Below, one piece after another: positions 15,600 to 24,436 of a DNA stretch of 43,244 nucleotides (positions are counted from its first letter, which is position 1; each line of letters opens with the position of its first letter). The stretch covers positions 1 to 43,244 of the forward strand of contig JAAWHL010000013.1 of assembly GCA_022795855.1 (NCBI GenBank), read 5' to 3'. The stretch is from Lawsonibacter sp. (GTDB lineage: Bacteria > Bacillota > Clostridia > Oscillospirales > Oscillospiraceae). The notes beneath the pieces were generated by a model that saw only the letters and a program-made list of their open reading frames with translations, did no database searches and was not told the DNA's origin. A program made the position numbers and the translations under genes.

Positions 15600-16448
15600 T
15601 TAGCTTTTGGCCGGTTTCATTCTTTTGCCGCAAAAATGCAGGCACTTCTGCGGGCAGGCATCCACGCATTTCCCGCACCGGATACACTCTGGGGAGCGGG
15701 AGATTTCTTGCAGAGAGAGGTCCACTGGACAGGCTTTTTCACAGGCCATACAGGAGACGCACAGCTCCTTTTCCCATTGGATTTGCACAAGGCTGAATCG
15801 GTTGAACCAGCCATAAATGGCCCCCAGCGGACATAGATACTGGCAGAAGGGCCGGTAAATCTGAATGGAAAGCAGCACAATGCCAATCAGAATACCCAGT
15901 TTCCAGAGGAACAGGCCGCCGGCTTGGCCCCGGAGGGCCTCGTTCGCGCTAAGCAGGGGGATTGCGCCGAACAAGGTGCCGGAGGGGCACAGATATTTGC
16001 AGAACGCAGGGACTTTCGCAAATCCCTCAAGCAAAAACATGGAGCCGGCGCACACCAAAAGGATCAGCACCGCGTATTTTCCATACTTCAGGATGTGGTG
16101 ATAGGGCAGACGCTTTTTCTTTCTGAGGATGGGGATCCTGTGTAAAAAATCCTGTATCAGCCCAAAGGGGCACAGCCAGCCGCAGACGAAGCGCCCCAGC
16201 AGGCTGCCGAACAGGAAGAAAAAGCCCAGTGCGGCGAAAGGGATTTGAAAGCCCCGCTGGCTGAGCAGCGCCTGTAAGGCCCCGATCGGGCATGAGGCAA
16301 CGGCGCCAGGGCAGGAGTAGCAGTTCAATCCCGGAACACAGGCGTATTTCAAGCTGCCGCGGTAGATTTTCCCATTCAGGAAGCCGTATATGTAACCGTT
16401 TGCTGCAATAGTGAACAGAATCTGTACGGTCAACCGAATTCGTTTCAT
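15600..16448 (-). CDS. Membrane 4Fe-4S polyferredoxin (NapH-like)
   Basis: This 282-residue protein has about five membrane spans and many cysteines. 'CGWLCPFG', 'CKYLCPSG' and 'CQYLCPLG' are NapH/RdxA-like motifs at membrane edges, and the C-terminal domain binds two 4Fe-4S clusters through 'CVSCMACEKACP' and 'CIRCGKCVDACP'. It should move electrons across or along the membrane. The gene starts three bases after the CXXC peptide gene and two genes after a thioredoxin-like lipoprotein, so it probably supplies or drains electrons for the extracellular thiol protein. No strong ribosome site is seen, which suggests translational coupling. The region is AT-richer than its neighbours, hinting at transfer. 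Confidence 0.88.
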   Translation of the reverse strand: MKRIRLTVQILFTIAANGYIYGFLNGKIYRGSLKYACVPGLNCYSCPGAVASCPIGALQALLSQRGFQIPFAALGFFFLFGSLLGRFVCGWLCPFGLIQDFLHRIPILRKKKRLPYHHILKYGKYAVLILLVCAGSMFLLEGFAKVPAFCKYLCPSGTLFGAIPLLSANEALRGQAGGLFLWKLGILIGIVLLSIQIYRPFCQYLCPLGAIYGWFNRFSLVQIQWEKELCVSCMACEKACPVDLSLQEISRSPECIRCGKCVDACPQKCLHFCGKRMKPAKS

Positions 16449-16451
16449 AGG

Positions 16452-16604
16452 TCACCCGATTCCAATACATTCCAGGCAGATCATCACGGCCTTTTTCCAT
16501 ATCACCGTAAACTGTCCCTGCAGGGCGCCAGCCCCGAGGCAAAGGACCCCGGCAAGCGCCCCCAATCCCCAGGCATACCGCTTACTGCCCTTCCAGAAGC
16601 TCAT
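16452..16604 (-). CDS. Small CXXC membrane peptide, CD1871A-like
   Basis: This 50-residue protein starts at the ATG at 16604, eight bases after GGGAGGG, within the last codons of the lipoprotein gene (23-base overlap). One membrane span (about residues 9-27) is followed by 'VIWKKAVMICLECIGIG', with a CLEC motif at the extreme C-terminus. I recognise this layout as the CD1871A family of CXXC peptides, which occur beside TlpA-like and 4Fe-4S proteins in Clostridia. The paired cysteines could pass electrons or disulfides between the two neighbours; this role is inferred. Confidence 0.82.
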   Translation of the reverse strand: MSFWKGSKRYAWGLGALAGVLCLGAGALQGQFTVIWKKAVMICLECIGIG

Positions 16605-17199
16605 TGATGAGGCCCTCCCATGCTGATTTTTCCGCGGGACCAGCGACGCCGCCCAGATAGGCCCCTTCTCCGTCAAAGAAGAAGGTAGTGGGCACGCCGC
16701 TCACACTGGAAAGGATGGCTTGGCCGATGGAGTCGTTGGCCAGCAGATGCGGAAAGCCCGCACCCGTCTCCTGTACCAGGCTTTCCGCAAGCGTCTGGTC
16801 CTCCCCCTCCCACACATCGCTGACAATGCCGATGATCTGGAACTCCGACCTGTCATACTCCGCCGCCAGTTCACCTAATCCCGGCATCTCCCGCAGGCAG
16901 GGATTGCAGTAGGTCGCCCATACGTTGACCATAGTGAGCTTGGACTGGGTGAAAATCTCCTGGGAAACTGTGTTTCCATCCAGATCTGTCCCCTCAAACG
17001 TGATGAAAATAGGGGCAGCTTCTTCCTGATCAGGCGGCGCAGGCTCCGCAGAGGTTCCCTCCTGGTTAGGAGAGGCATCTGCGGTTTCCGTTTTTGGGGG
17101 ACCCCCGGCCGGCAGCTGGCGGCCGTCCCCGGCACAGCCGCCAAGCAGAACCAGCGGCAGTATTAGAAACACAAAAAGCGCTTTTTGCAGTTTGCCCAT
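16582..17199 (-). CDS. TlpA/ResA-like thioredoxin-fold lipoprotein
   Basis: This 205-residue extracellular thiol-disulfide oxidoreductase is anchored by lipid at Cys22 (lipobox LGGC after a hydrophobic signal). Residues 25-63 form a Pro/Glu/Ala-rich linker. The redox site is C98-N-P-C101 in 'NVWATYCNPCLREMP', and the cis-proline strand is 'GVPTTFFFDGEG'. The ATG at 17199 is chosen because AGGAGA precedes it; an earlier start at 17247 would bury the signal peptide. It is the first gene of a three-gene cassette. It may reduce or repair extracytoplasmic disulfides, fed by the downstream membrane electron carrier. Confidence 0.9.
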   Translation of the reverse strand: MGKLQKALFVFLILPLVLLGGCAGDGRQLPAGGPPKTETADASPNQEGTSAEPAPPDQEEAAPIFITFEGTDLDGNTVSQEIFTQSKLTMVNVWATYCNPCLREMPGLGELAAEYDRSEFQIIGIVSDVWEGEDQTLAESLVQETGAGFPHLLANDSIGQAILSSVSGVPTTFFFDGEGAYLGGVAGPAEKSAWEGLINELLEGQ

Positions 17200-17348
17200 G
17201 TCACTTCTCCTGATTTCCTTTCGGGGAAGTCCCCGCAGTTTCTTCATCTGTCACAAGCCGGATCGTCATTCCGGCGCCTCCCGCTTGCCCAAATTGTTTT
17301 GGCTCATGCGCTCCATGCTTTTGTGTATGCTGTGCCAAGGCCTGCTTT

Positions 17349-17368
17349 CCCGATGCCGGTGCATCGGG
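17349..17368 (-). other. Hairpin after the coiled-coil gene
   Basis: CCCGATGC and GCATCGGG form a perfect 8-bp stem with a 4-base loop, directly downstream of the coiled-coil stop on the minus strand. No U-tract follows in that direction; a T-run lies on the other side, so it is a weak terminator candidate at best. Confidence 0.4.
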
Positions 17369-17375
17369 GCGGTTT

Positions 17376-17798
17376 TTACTGCGCCTTTTTCAGCTCTGTA
17401 ATCTCCTGGCGCATCAGCCTGACCGCATCCTTCAGCAGCGCGACGTCGTTTTCCAGGACCTCCGCGCGGTTTTTTGAGGCGAGGCTGTCCAGGGTGTTCA
17501 CAATCACCCCGTGCCCCTCGTACAGCAGGCTCAGCTTGCGGTCCACCTCGGTCTCCAGAAGCACCGCCGTCCGCTGGGAGCGCTCGTCCAGGCGCCCGAT
17601 TTGTCCCTCCTGCCGGCCTACACGTCCTTCTATCTGCCCTGCGCTCTCTTCTATCCGGTCCATACGGCTGTCTATCTGGGCCATGTGCCTTTCGATATGG
17701 TCCATGCGCTCTTCCATACGGCCCATTCCATGGTCCATACGCCGCAGCATTTCCCCATGGCTCTCCAGGAGTTGCAGGATCCTTTCTTCGCGGTTCAC
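17376..17798 (-). CDS. Coiled-coil protein of unknown function
   Basis: This 140-residue protein starts at a GTG with AGGGGGG seven bases upstream. Residues 14-75 are a run of seven-residue units built on 'RMDHIE', 'QIDSRMDRIEE' and 'QIEGRVGRQEGQ', with hydrophobic residues at heptad positions, so a long coiled coil is near certain. A shorter helix 'LENDVALLKDAVRLMRQEI' follows. There is no signal peptide or membrane span. It starts 19 bases after the UPF0210 gene. Function is unknown; the pattern resembles small phage or clostridial coiled-coil proteins. Confidence 0.75.
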   Translation of the reverse strand: MNREERILQLLESHGEMLRRMDHGMGRMEERMDHIERHMAQIDSRMDRIEESAGQIEGRVGRQEGQIGRLDERSQRTAVLLETEVDRKLSLLYEGHGVIVNTLDSLASKNRAEVLENDVALLKDAVRLMRQEITELKKAQ

Positions 17799-17817
17799 GG
17801 CTGAGCCCCCCTTCCCG

Positions 17818-19176
17818 TCAATTTTTCAGGCTGTGCATCGGCGCGGGGATGCGGCCGCCCCGCCGGATGAAGGCCTCGCTGGAAAAGGGGTGAACTGCCT
17901 GAACGGGGGCGGAGCCCAGCAGCCCGCCGAATTCCACCGAGTCCCCCACCTGCCTGCCGGGGGCGGGAATGATGCGCACGGCGGTGGTCTTGGTATTGAC
18001 CATGCCGATGGCGGCCTCGTCGGCGATAATGGCGGACAGGGTTTCGGCGCTGGTGTCCCCGGGAACGGCAATCATATCCAGGCCCACGGAACACACGCAT
18101 GTCATGGCCTCCAGCTTGTCCAGGGTCAGCGCGCCGCTGCGGGCGGCGGCAATCATGCCCTCGTCCTCGCTGACGGGAATAAACGCGCCGGACAGACCGC
18201 CCACGCTGGAGGAGGCCATGACGCCGCCCTTCTTCACCGCGTCGTTCAGCAGGGCCAGCGCGGCGGTGGTGCCGTGGGCGCCGCACACCTCCAGGCCCAT
18301 CTCCTCCAAAATCCGGGCCACGCTGTCCCCTACGGCGGGGGTGGGGGCCAGGGACAGGTCCACAATGCCGAAGGGGGTGTCCAGCCTCCGGCTGGCCTCC
18401 TGGGCCACCAGCTGGCCCATGCGGGTGATGCGGAAGGCGGTTTTCTTGACGGTTTCGGCCACCACGTCAAAGGGCTCCCCCTTGACCGCCTGGAGGGCAT
18501 GATACACCACGCCGGGGCCGGAGACCCCCACGTTGATGACCCGTTCCGGCTCGCCCACCCCGTGGAAGGCCCCGGCCATAAAGGGGTTGTCCTCCACCGC
18601 GTTGCAGAATACCACCAGCTTGGCGCAGCCAAACCCGTCCTGGGCGGCGGTGCGCCGGGCCAGGTCCTTGATGGTCCGGCCCATCAGGGCCACCGCGTCC
18701 ATGTCGATGCCCGCCTTGGTGGAGCCCACATTCACGCTGGCGCACACAATGTCCGTCTCCGCCAGGGCCTGCGGGATGGCGGCAATGAGCTTTCGGTCGG
18801 CGTCGGTCATCCCCTTCTGCACCAGGGCGGAGAAACCGCCGATGAAGTTGACGCCGCAGGCCTTGGCCGCCCGGTCCAGGGCGTGGGCAAAGGGCACATA
18901 GTCGCCGGTGTCCGACGCGGCGGCCACCAGGGCCATGGGCGTGACTGAGATGCGCTTGTTGACAATGGGGATTCCGAATTCCTTCTCAATCGCCTCGCCG
19001 GTGGACACCAGCTTTTCGGCATAGCGGGTAATTTTGTCGTACACTCTGCCGCAGGCCGTCTTGGGGTCGCTGTGGGCGCAGGACAGCAGGGAGATGCCCA
19101 TGGTGATGGTGCGCACATCCAGGTGCTGCTGGTCAATCATCTGAATGGTCTGAATAATTTCGTTTTGGTTGAGCAT
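17818..19176 (-). CDS. UPF0210 (DUF711) family protein
   Basis: This 452-residue cytoplasmic protein matches UPF0210 over its length: '[16 protein letters not shown]', '[15 protein letters not shown]', '[13 protein letters not shown]', '[19 protein letters not shown]' and a C-terminal '[11 protein letters not shown]'. The family is related in fold to glycyl-radical enzymes but lacks a clear radical site, and no reaction has been firmly assigned. AGGAG precedes the ATG at 19176; the upstream extension is rejected. An ACT-domain gene lies upstream on the same strand, the usual partner of this family, and suggests control by a small ligand such as an amino acid. Confidence 0.93.
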   Translation of the reverse strand: MLNQNEIIQTIQMIDQQHLDVRTITMGISLLSCAHSDPKTACGRVYDKITRYAEKLVSTGEAIEKEFGIPIVNKRISVTPMALVAAASDTGDYVPFAHALDRAAKACGVNFIGGFSALVQKGMTDADRKLIAAIPQALAETDIVCASVNVGSTKAGIDMDAVALMGRTIKDLARRTAAQDGFGCAKLVVFCNAVEDNPFMAGAFHGVGEPERVINVGVSGPGVVYHALQAVKGEPFDVVAETVKKTAFRITRMGQLVAQEASRRLDTPFGIVDLSLAPTPAVGDSVARILEEMGLEVCGAHGTTAALALLNDAVKKGGVMASSSVGGLSGAFIPVSEDEGMIAAARSGALTLDKLEAMTCVCSVGLDMIAVPGDTSAETLSAIIADEAAIGMVNTKTTAVRIIPAPGRQVGDSVEFGGLLGSAPVQAVHPFSSEAFIRRGGRIPAPMHSLKN

Positions 19177-19301
19177 AAATCGAAAACTCCTTTTTGTACT
19201 GCGCTCCGGGTCTCGGCCCGGCGGCTCACGGCGGCTCGGATGCCGGACGGTGATCACGCCCCGTCTGTTCGCTGCGCGCGGCATCCCTCCGGCTCGGGCG
19301 C

Positions 19302-19571
19302 TTAAATTCTGTGCATGGCGTTGAAAATGTCCTCTCTTTGAATACGGATGGACAGCCCCTTCTGCTTCCCGGCCAGCTCCAGCGCCTCTCCCACCTCGCC
19401 GATGGAGCTGGTGCAGTCGGACAGGTCCACCAGCATCACCATGGTGAAGTACTCCTGCAAAACGGTCTGGCTGATATCCTCAATATTGATGTTGTGTTCG
19501 GAGAGCAGGGCGCAGACCGAGGCGATAATGCCCACCTGGTCCTTGCCGAGGACGGTGACAATAGCTTTCAT
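19302..19571 (-). CDS. ACT domain protein, UPF0237 family
   Basis: This 89-residue protein is a single ACT domain with the opening '[32 protein letters not shown]', whose Gly after the first strand marks the ligand-binding turn. UPF0237 proteins nearly always accompany UPF0210 genes, as here, 125 bases upstream. It probably binds an amino acid or similar ligand and modulates its neighbour. AAGGA precedes the ATG. The stretch between the two genes holds no promoter I can defend. Confidence 0.93.
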   Translation of the reverse strand: MKAIVTVLGKDQVGIIASVCALLSEHNINIEDISQTVLQEYFTMVMLVDLSDCTSSIGEVGEALELAGKQKGLSIRIQREDIFNAMHRI

Positions 19572-19616
19572 AGTAAAAAATCCTTTCCGTTTGATGTTTC
19601 GTCCGGCCGCCCGGCG

Positions 19617-20192
19617 TCAGCTCAGCTCGTCCAGGGTCAGCTCAAAGCCGGGCAGGAATTCCTCCATAAAATATTTCAGGGCCGGGACGGGATTTTGCAG
19701 CAGGGCGGCGTAGGTCTGTTCCCTGGCCTTTTTGAACTCGGTGTTGCCCGCCTTCAGCTCCTCCACGCACTTGAGGTAGGCGGACAGCTTGTCCGCCGCC
19801 TTGACCAGGGCGCGGATCTCCGGGTCCGGAATGGTAACCGCCTCCTCATAGGCCCCCCGCAGGTCGGGCGGGAGCATGGACAGCAGCTTCTGCTCCGCCA
19901 CCGACTCCACCTGCCGGTAGGCGCTTTGAATATCCGGGTTGTCGTACTTGATCGGAGTGGGCATATCGCCGGTCAGAATCTCGCTGGCGTCGTGGTACAG
20001 GGCGGCCACCGCCACCGCGCCCGGGTCTGTCTGCCCGCCGAAGCGCTCGTTCTGGATGACGGCCAGGGCGTGGGCCAGCACCGCCACCTGGTGGGAGTGC
20101 TCCTGGATGTTCTCGGTGAAGGTGTTGCGCATCAGGCCCCAGCGGCTGATGTACCGCATCCGGGAAATCATGGGGAAAAAGTGATAGGGCAT
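19617..20192 (-). CDS. HD-domain phosphohydrolase, YfbR-like
   Basis: This 191-residue protein resembles the YfbR 5'-deoxynucleotidase, which removes phosphate from deoxyribonucleoside monophosphates. Metal ligands are seen in 'ENIQEHSHQVAVLAHAL' and the HD pair in 'ALYHDASEILTGDMPTPIKY', followed by 'KAADKLSAYLKC' with the distal Asp. The ATG at 20192 is the best start, although the GGAGGG site lies 12 bases upstream, a little far. The gene leads a minus-strand run with the ACT and UPF0210 genes and has its own promoter. Confidence 0.9.
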   Translation of the reverse strand: MPYHFFPMISRMRYISRWGLMRNTFTENIQEHSHQVAVLAHALAVIQNERFGGQTDPGAVAVAALYHDASEILTGDMPTPIKYDNPDIQSAYRQVESVAEQKLLSMLPPDLRGAYEEAVTIPDPEIRALVKAADKLSAYLKCVEELKAGNTEFKKAREQTYAALLQNPVPALKYFMEEFLPGFELTLDELS

Positions 20193-20226
20193 AGGGACAA
20201 TGCTCCCTCCTTGCAGTGTAGTCCTT

Positions 20227-20256
20227 ATTGTAGCATAGCGCCCGGGCCTTTGTAAA
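20227..20256 (-). promoter_or_regulatory. Sigma-A promoter of the HD-domain gene
   Basis: On the minus strand TTTACA (20256-20251) and TACAAT (20232-20227) are separated by 18 bases, about 35 bases before the ATG. Confidence 0.75.
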
Positions 20257-20333
20257 CCGCCAAAGGAGAAAAATCCGCGTCTGCCGGCGGGCGCGCCCCG
20301 GCGGGGGCCGCTGCCAAAGCCCGGAAAATACAG

Positions 20334-20362
20334 TTGCCATCGGCCGTGCATTCTGATAGAAT
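20334..20362 (+). promoter_or_regulatory. Sigma-A promoter of the sensor kinase operon
   Basis: TTGCCA (20334-20339), 17 bases, TAGAAT (20357-20362). The leader to the chosen start codon is about 170 bases, without a motif I recognise. Confidence 0.7.
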
Positions 20363-20540
20363 AAAGGGGAAGCAGCCGGCGCGGGACAGAGGCCCGGCCG
20401 GGGAAACGGTTTGGGAAAGGAACCGGTATCTTTTTTCGGCATAGGGATGCGGCGGCGCCGGATTCGCGTTTGCGGAGCCGGCGGGTATGTTTTCTTTGAG
20501 GTCGGGCGCACATTCCGGGGCGCCGGAACGGAGATTGTCT

Positions 20541-23102
20541 ATGAAAGGTACGTCACACAGGGAGAAAAATCGGAGCGGAATTTCTCTGCTCCTCTCTATT
20601 ATCTTGATTTTCGGCATTTTCGGGACGATTTTATTTTCGGTATCGAAAAAGATATCCAATGAGATGTCCAAATCGGCGATTCAAAATCTGAGCGAGAGCC
20701 TGGACCTGATTCAGAGCACCATTGAGGCCATCCTGCGCAGCGAGGCGGAGTTCCAGCGGCTGATTTCCCAGGAGCTTGCCCGGGCGGAGGACCCGGAGGC
20801 CTATATCCGCGCCTGCGAAAGAAATCAGACGATTGTGAAGATGTCCCTGATCCTGTCCGGGAAGACGGAAGGGGTTTCCAACACCGGGGAGCGGTTCACC
20901 GAGGAGGGGCTGGACTTTTCCGCCGGGGGGACGGTGTTTGGCCTGCCAGTCTCCCAGTCCTATCTGAACTATATGGGGACGTGGTCCTACACCATCAAGT
21001 GTCCGGTGGAGCGGGACGGCATGGAAATCGGGACGCTTTATGCCGAGTATATCTATGACGCCATTGACCAGTCCCTGCCGGACGGCTTTTACAACCAGCA
21101 GGCATCGCTGTATATTATGGATGCGGAGAGCCGGCGCTTTGTGCTGAAGCCCAAGGGGATGGGGCAGCGCAGCGCGGGCCATTTGAATCTGACCGATTTC
21201 TACCGGGCGAACAGCATTGAGGACCCGGAGATTCACGCGGAGGTGGAGGAGTGCCTGGACGCCGGGCGGAACATTCTGTTTTACCACGATATTCGGGAGG
21301 CCCGCGCCCTCAACTATATGTGGTCGGTAAACGGCGGGACGATTTTCCTGGCGGGCTATGTGCCGGTGGAGGCCATCCAGCAGGAGGGCCGGACCGTCAA
21401 CCAGCATATTATGATAGTGGTGGCCTCGCTGCTGGCGGCCTTTTTCCTGTGCATCATCCTGTACTACCTGAACTGGCGGCAGCAGGATAAGCTGCGCCGG
21501 GAGCAGGAGGAGGAGCGGAAGCTCCACAGCCAGCAGCTGGCCCAGGCGCTGCGGGCCGCCCAGATTGCCAGCCAGTCCAAGACGACGTTCCTCTCCAACA
21601 TGTCCCACGACATCCGCACGCCCATGAACGCGGTGCTGGGCTTTACCGCCCTCTTGTCCCGGGACGCGGAGAACCCGTCCAAGGTGCGGGAGTATACCCA
21701 AAAAATCACCGCCTCCGGCCAGCACCTGCTCAGCCTCATCAACGACATCCTGGACGTCTCCAAAATTGAGAGCGGAAAAGTGGCGCTCAATCTGGAGAAG
21801 TTCGCCCTGAACGACGTGCTCTCCTCGGTGGACGCCATCATCCTGCCCATGGCCCGGGCGAAGGGGCAGAAGTTCCGCCTGGAGGTGACGGGCATCCGCC
21901 ACGAGTATCTGGTGGGGGACGAGACCAGAATCAACCAGATTCTCATCAACCTCCTCTCCAACGCCGTAAAATACACCCAGGAGGGCGGGCACATCTGGCT
22001 GCGCATCATCGGGCTGAAGCAGCGCTCCAGCCAGTACGAGCACATCCGCATCGAGGTGGAGGACGACGGCTACGGCATGACGCCGGAGTTCCTGGAAACC
22101 ATTTTCGACGCCTTCTCCCGGGCGGAGAACAGCACCACCAACAAGGTACAGGGCACCGGGCTGGGCATGGCCATCACCAAAAGCATTGTGGAGCTGATGG
22201 GCGGGACCATCGAGGTCTCCAGCGAGGTGAACCGGGGCTCTCTCTTCCGGGTGGAGCTGGAGCTCCGGGTGCTGGAGGAGGCGGCGGACCGGCAGTTCTG
22301 GGCGCGGCGCGGCATCTCCCGCATCCTGGCCGTGGGCGGGAGCCCGGAGGAGCGGGAGGGGATCCTGGCCCTGATGCAGGACACGGGCGTGGAGCTGGAG
22401 GCCGCCGGCAGCCCGGAGCAGGCCCTGGAGCGCCTGCGGGACGGCGGGGAGTGCCAGCTGGTCCTGGCGGACTGGGAGGACTGCGGCCTTCCTGCGGTCC
22501 GGGCCCTGCGGGAGGCGCTGGGGCCGGAGGTGCCCATAGTTCTTCTGGCGGAGCTTGACCAGGGGACGGAGCAGGCGCTGGCGCTGGGCCGCACGGGCGT
22601 TCTGACCAAGCCGTTTTTCGTCGCTGCCTTCCGGCAGAAGCTGGAGGAGCTGTGGGACGGGGCCCGGGAGCCGGAGCCTCAGGAGTCCGGCGATTTAAGC
22701 GGAATGCGCTTCCTGGCCGCGGAGGACAATGAAATCAACGCGGAAATCCTGTCGGATCTTCTGGAGCTGGAGGGGGCCTGCTGTGAAATCATGGGGAACG
22801 GCCGGCTGGCGCTGGAGCGCTTCCGGCGCTCGGCCCCGGACGAGTTTGACGCGATTTTGATGGATGTGCAGATGCCGGTGATGAACGGGCACGAGGCCGC
22901 GCGGGCCATCCGCGCCCTGGAGCGGGAAGACGCGGGGCGCATCCCCATTATCGCCATGACGGCAAATGCCTTTGCCGAGGATGAGAAGGCCGCCCTGGAC
23001 GCCGGCATGGACGCCCACGTACCCAAACCGCTGGACATGGAGCAGCTGAAGCAGGCAATCCGGCAGTGCGGCAGACGAAAGGGAGGGCTGAAAAGCGTAT
23101 GA
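20541..23102 (+). CDS. Hybrid sensor histidine kinase with two receiver domains
   Basis: This 853-residue membrane kinase has a span at about 13-34, an extracytoplasmic sensor region to about 288, and a second span at 290-311. The dimerisation/phosphoacceptor helix carries His356 in 'SNMSHDIRTPMNAVLGF'; the ATPase domain shows N474, 'DDGYGM' and 'GTGLGMAI'. A receiver-like domain (about 593-700) keeps Asp644 and Lys690 but has lost the acidic pair at its start. The C-terminal receiver has Asp775 in 'LMDVQMP' and Lys829. The ATG at 20541 has GGAG seven bases upstream; 20487 is possible. Its stop overlaps the start of a binding lipoprotein (ATGA), so that protein is probably its sensory partner. 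There is no DNA-binding domain, so the output regulator is elsewhere. Confidence 0.92.
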   Translation: MKGTSHREKNRSGISLLLSIILIFGIFGTILFSVSKKISNEMSKSAIQNLSESLDLIQSTIEAILRSEAEFQRLISQELARAEDPEAYIRACERNQTIVKMSLILSGKTEGVSNTGERFTEEGLDFSAGGTVFGLPVSQSYLNYMGTWSYTIKCPVERDGMEIGTLYAEYIYDAIDQSLPDGFYNQQASLYIMDAESRRFVLKPKGMGQRSAGHLNLTDFYRANSIEDPEIHAEVEECLDAGRNILFYHDIREARALNYMWSVNGGTIFLAGYVPVEAIQQEGRTVNQHIMIVVASLLAAFFLCIILYYLNWRQQDKLRREQEEERKLHSQQLAQALRAAQIASQSKTTFLSNMSHDIRTPMNAVLGFTALLSRDAENPSKVREYTQKITASGQHLLSLINDILDVSKIESGKVALNLEKFALNDVLSSVDAIILPMARAKGQKFRLEVTGIRHEYLVGDETRINQILINLLSNAVKYTQEGGHIWLRIIGLKQRSSQYEHIRIEVEDDGYGMTPEFLETIFDAFSRAENSTTNKVQGTGLGMAITKSIVELMGGTIEVSSEVNRGSLFRVELELRVLEEAADRQFWARRGISRILAVGGSPEEREGILALMQDTGVELEAAGSPEQALERLRDGGECQLVLADWEDCGLPAVRALREALGPEVPIVLLAELDQGTEQALALGRTGVLTKPFFVAAFRQKLEELWDGAREPEPQESGDLSGMRFLAAEDNEINAEILSDLLELEGACCEIMGNGRLALERFRRSAPDEFDAILMDVQMPVMNGHEAARAIRALEREDAGRIPIIAMTANAFAEDEKAALDAGMDAHVPKPLDMEQLKQAIRQCGRRKGGLKSV

Positions 23103-24400
23103 AGAGACGAAATTGTATCTGCGCCTGCCTGGCGGCGCTGGCGGTGCTGGCGCTGGCCGGGTGCGGCGGGCACGAGGCCCCCAATAACCTGATTCCCACG
23201 GTTCAGGGGGAGGAGCGGGTGGTCAACCTGTTCAGCCCCATGGAGAAAACCGACCCCAACGCGGAAAACGTGGCGCGGACCGCGTCGGACCTGACGGTGG
23301 CCATGGCGGAGGAGGCGCTGGACATCACCATGGTGTACCGGACCTATACGGCGGAGACCTACCAGGACAAGACCTATGACGAGGTCTGCCTGGACCGGGC
23401 CCGGAACGGCATGGACGACCTGTACCTGCTCAATCCCGACACCCTTCTGGCCCTGGGGGCGGAGGGCAGGCTGAGGGATCTGTCCGGGCTGGACAGCGCC
23501 AAGAACCTGCGGGAAATCATCCGCACCGCCAACACGGTGGACGGGAAGCTGGTGGCCATCCCCCAGGAGGTGGTGGCCTACGGCCTGTTTATCAACAAGG
23601 ACCTGTTCGCCCGGTACAATCTGGAGCTGCCCGAGACGCCGGAGGAGTTTTTGGAGTGCTGCCGGGTGTTTCAGGAGAACGGGATTGAGACGCCCATCGG
23701 CGCCAACCGCTGGTGGCTGGAGACCTTTGTCTTTGCCCAGGCCTACGCCGGCCTGTACAACGGCGGGAACACGGCGGAGGAGATTGCCGCCCTGAACCGC
23801 GGGGAGGCCCGGTACAGCGACTATATGCGCCCCGGCTTTGAGTTCCTCCAAACCCTGATAGACCGGGGGTATCTCGACGCGGAGAAGGCCCTGGTCAGCG
23901 AGGCCATCGAGGCGGAGGGCCCGGATTTCCTGGCGGGGAAAACCCCCATCGTCATGGCCTACTGGGGGGCGGCCAACACGGACACCGCCTACGGAAAGAC
24001 GGATTTTGAGCTGGAGGTCATCGGCTTTCCCAGCAGCCTGGGGCAGATGCCGGTGATGTCCATGACCGGATGGGCCGTGTGCGGCGCGGCGGAGCACACG
24101 GAAGACGCGATGAAGATGCTGGACGTCATAGTCTCCGACGAGGCCCTTCAGGTCTACTCGGAAACCAACCGGGTCATCACCCCCTCCAAAAACGTGAAGG
24201 TGGACTGCGTTCCCGCCCTGAAGCCCCTGAACAACCGGATTGAGGAGGGGGTCTATGTGCTGGGTTCCAACGCGGGAATGAACGTGGAGCAGTGGGGGAA
24301 CACCTGCCTGATTGTGCGGGAGCTGCTGGGCGGCGCGCCGGTGGACGAGTGCATGGCGGCCTTTGACGCGCTGCAGGACGCGGCTCTGAGCCGCGGGTAA
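23099..24400 (+). CDS. Solute-binding lipoprotein coupled to the hybrid kinase
   Basis: This 433-residue family 1 extracellular solute-binding protein is lipid-anchored at Cys22 (ALAGC). 'TMVYRTYTAETYQDKTYDEV', 'AIPQEVVAYGLFINKDLFARYNLELPETPEEF' and 'MPVMSMTGWAVCGAAEHTEDAMKMLD' are typical of sugar-binding members. Its start overlaps the kinase stop by four bases. No permease or ATPase gene follows, unlike a normal importer. The simplest reading is that it catches a ligand at the membrane and presents it to the kinase sensor domain, although it could also serve a remote permease. The ligand is unknown. Confidence 0.88.
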   Translation: MKRRNCICACLAALAVLALAGCGGHEAPNNLIPTVQGEERVVNLFSPMEKTDPNAENVARTASDLTVAMAEEALDITMVYRTYTAETYQDKTYDEVCLDRARNGMDDLYLLNPDTLLALGAEGRLRDLSGLDSAKNLREIIRTANTVDGKLVAIPQEVVAYGLFINKDLFARYNLELPETPEEFLECCRVFQENGIETPIGANRWWLETFVFAQAYAGLYNGGNTAEEIAALNRGEARYSDYMRPGFEFLQTLIDRGYLDAEKALVSEAIEAEGPDFLAGKTPIVMAYWGAANTDTAYGKTDFELEVIGFPSSLGQMPVMSMTGWAVCGAAEHTEDAMKMLDVIVSDEALQVYSETNRVITPSKNVKVDCVPALKPLNNRIEEGVYVLGSNAGMNVEQWGNTCLIVRELLGGAPVDECMAAFDALQDAALSRG

Positions 24401-24436
24401 GCCCATATTTCGGCCCCGCCGGTGCAGAAATCAAAA

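Noticed and set aside
17349-17377. Intrinsic terminator on the plus strand (stem followed by T5)
   Set aside because: No plus-strand gene ends there; the T-run is four bases beyond the stem and is largely the end of the minus-strand gene.
17585-17790. Regular short repeats that might suggest a CRISPR array
   Set aside because: The repeats are the seven-residue heptads of a coiled-coil gene; there are no constant repeats with unique spacers.
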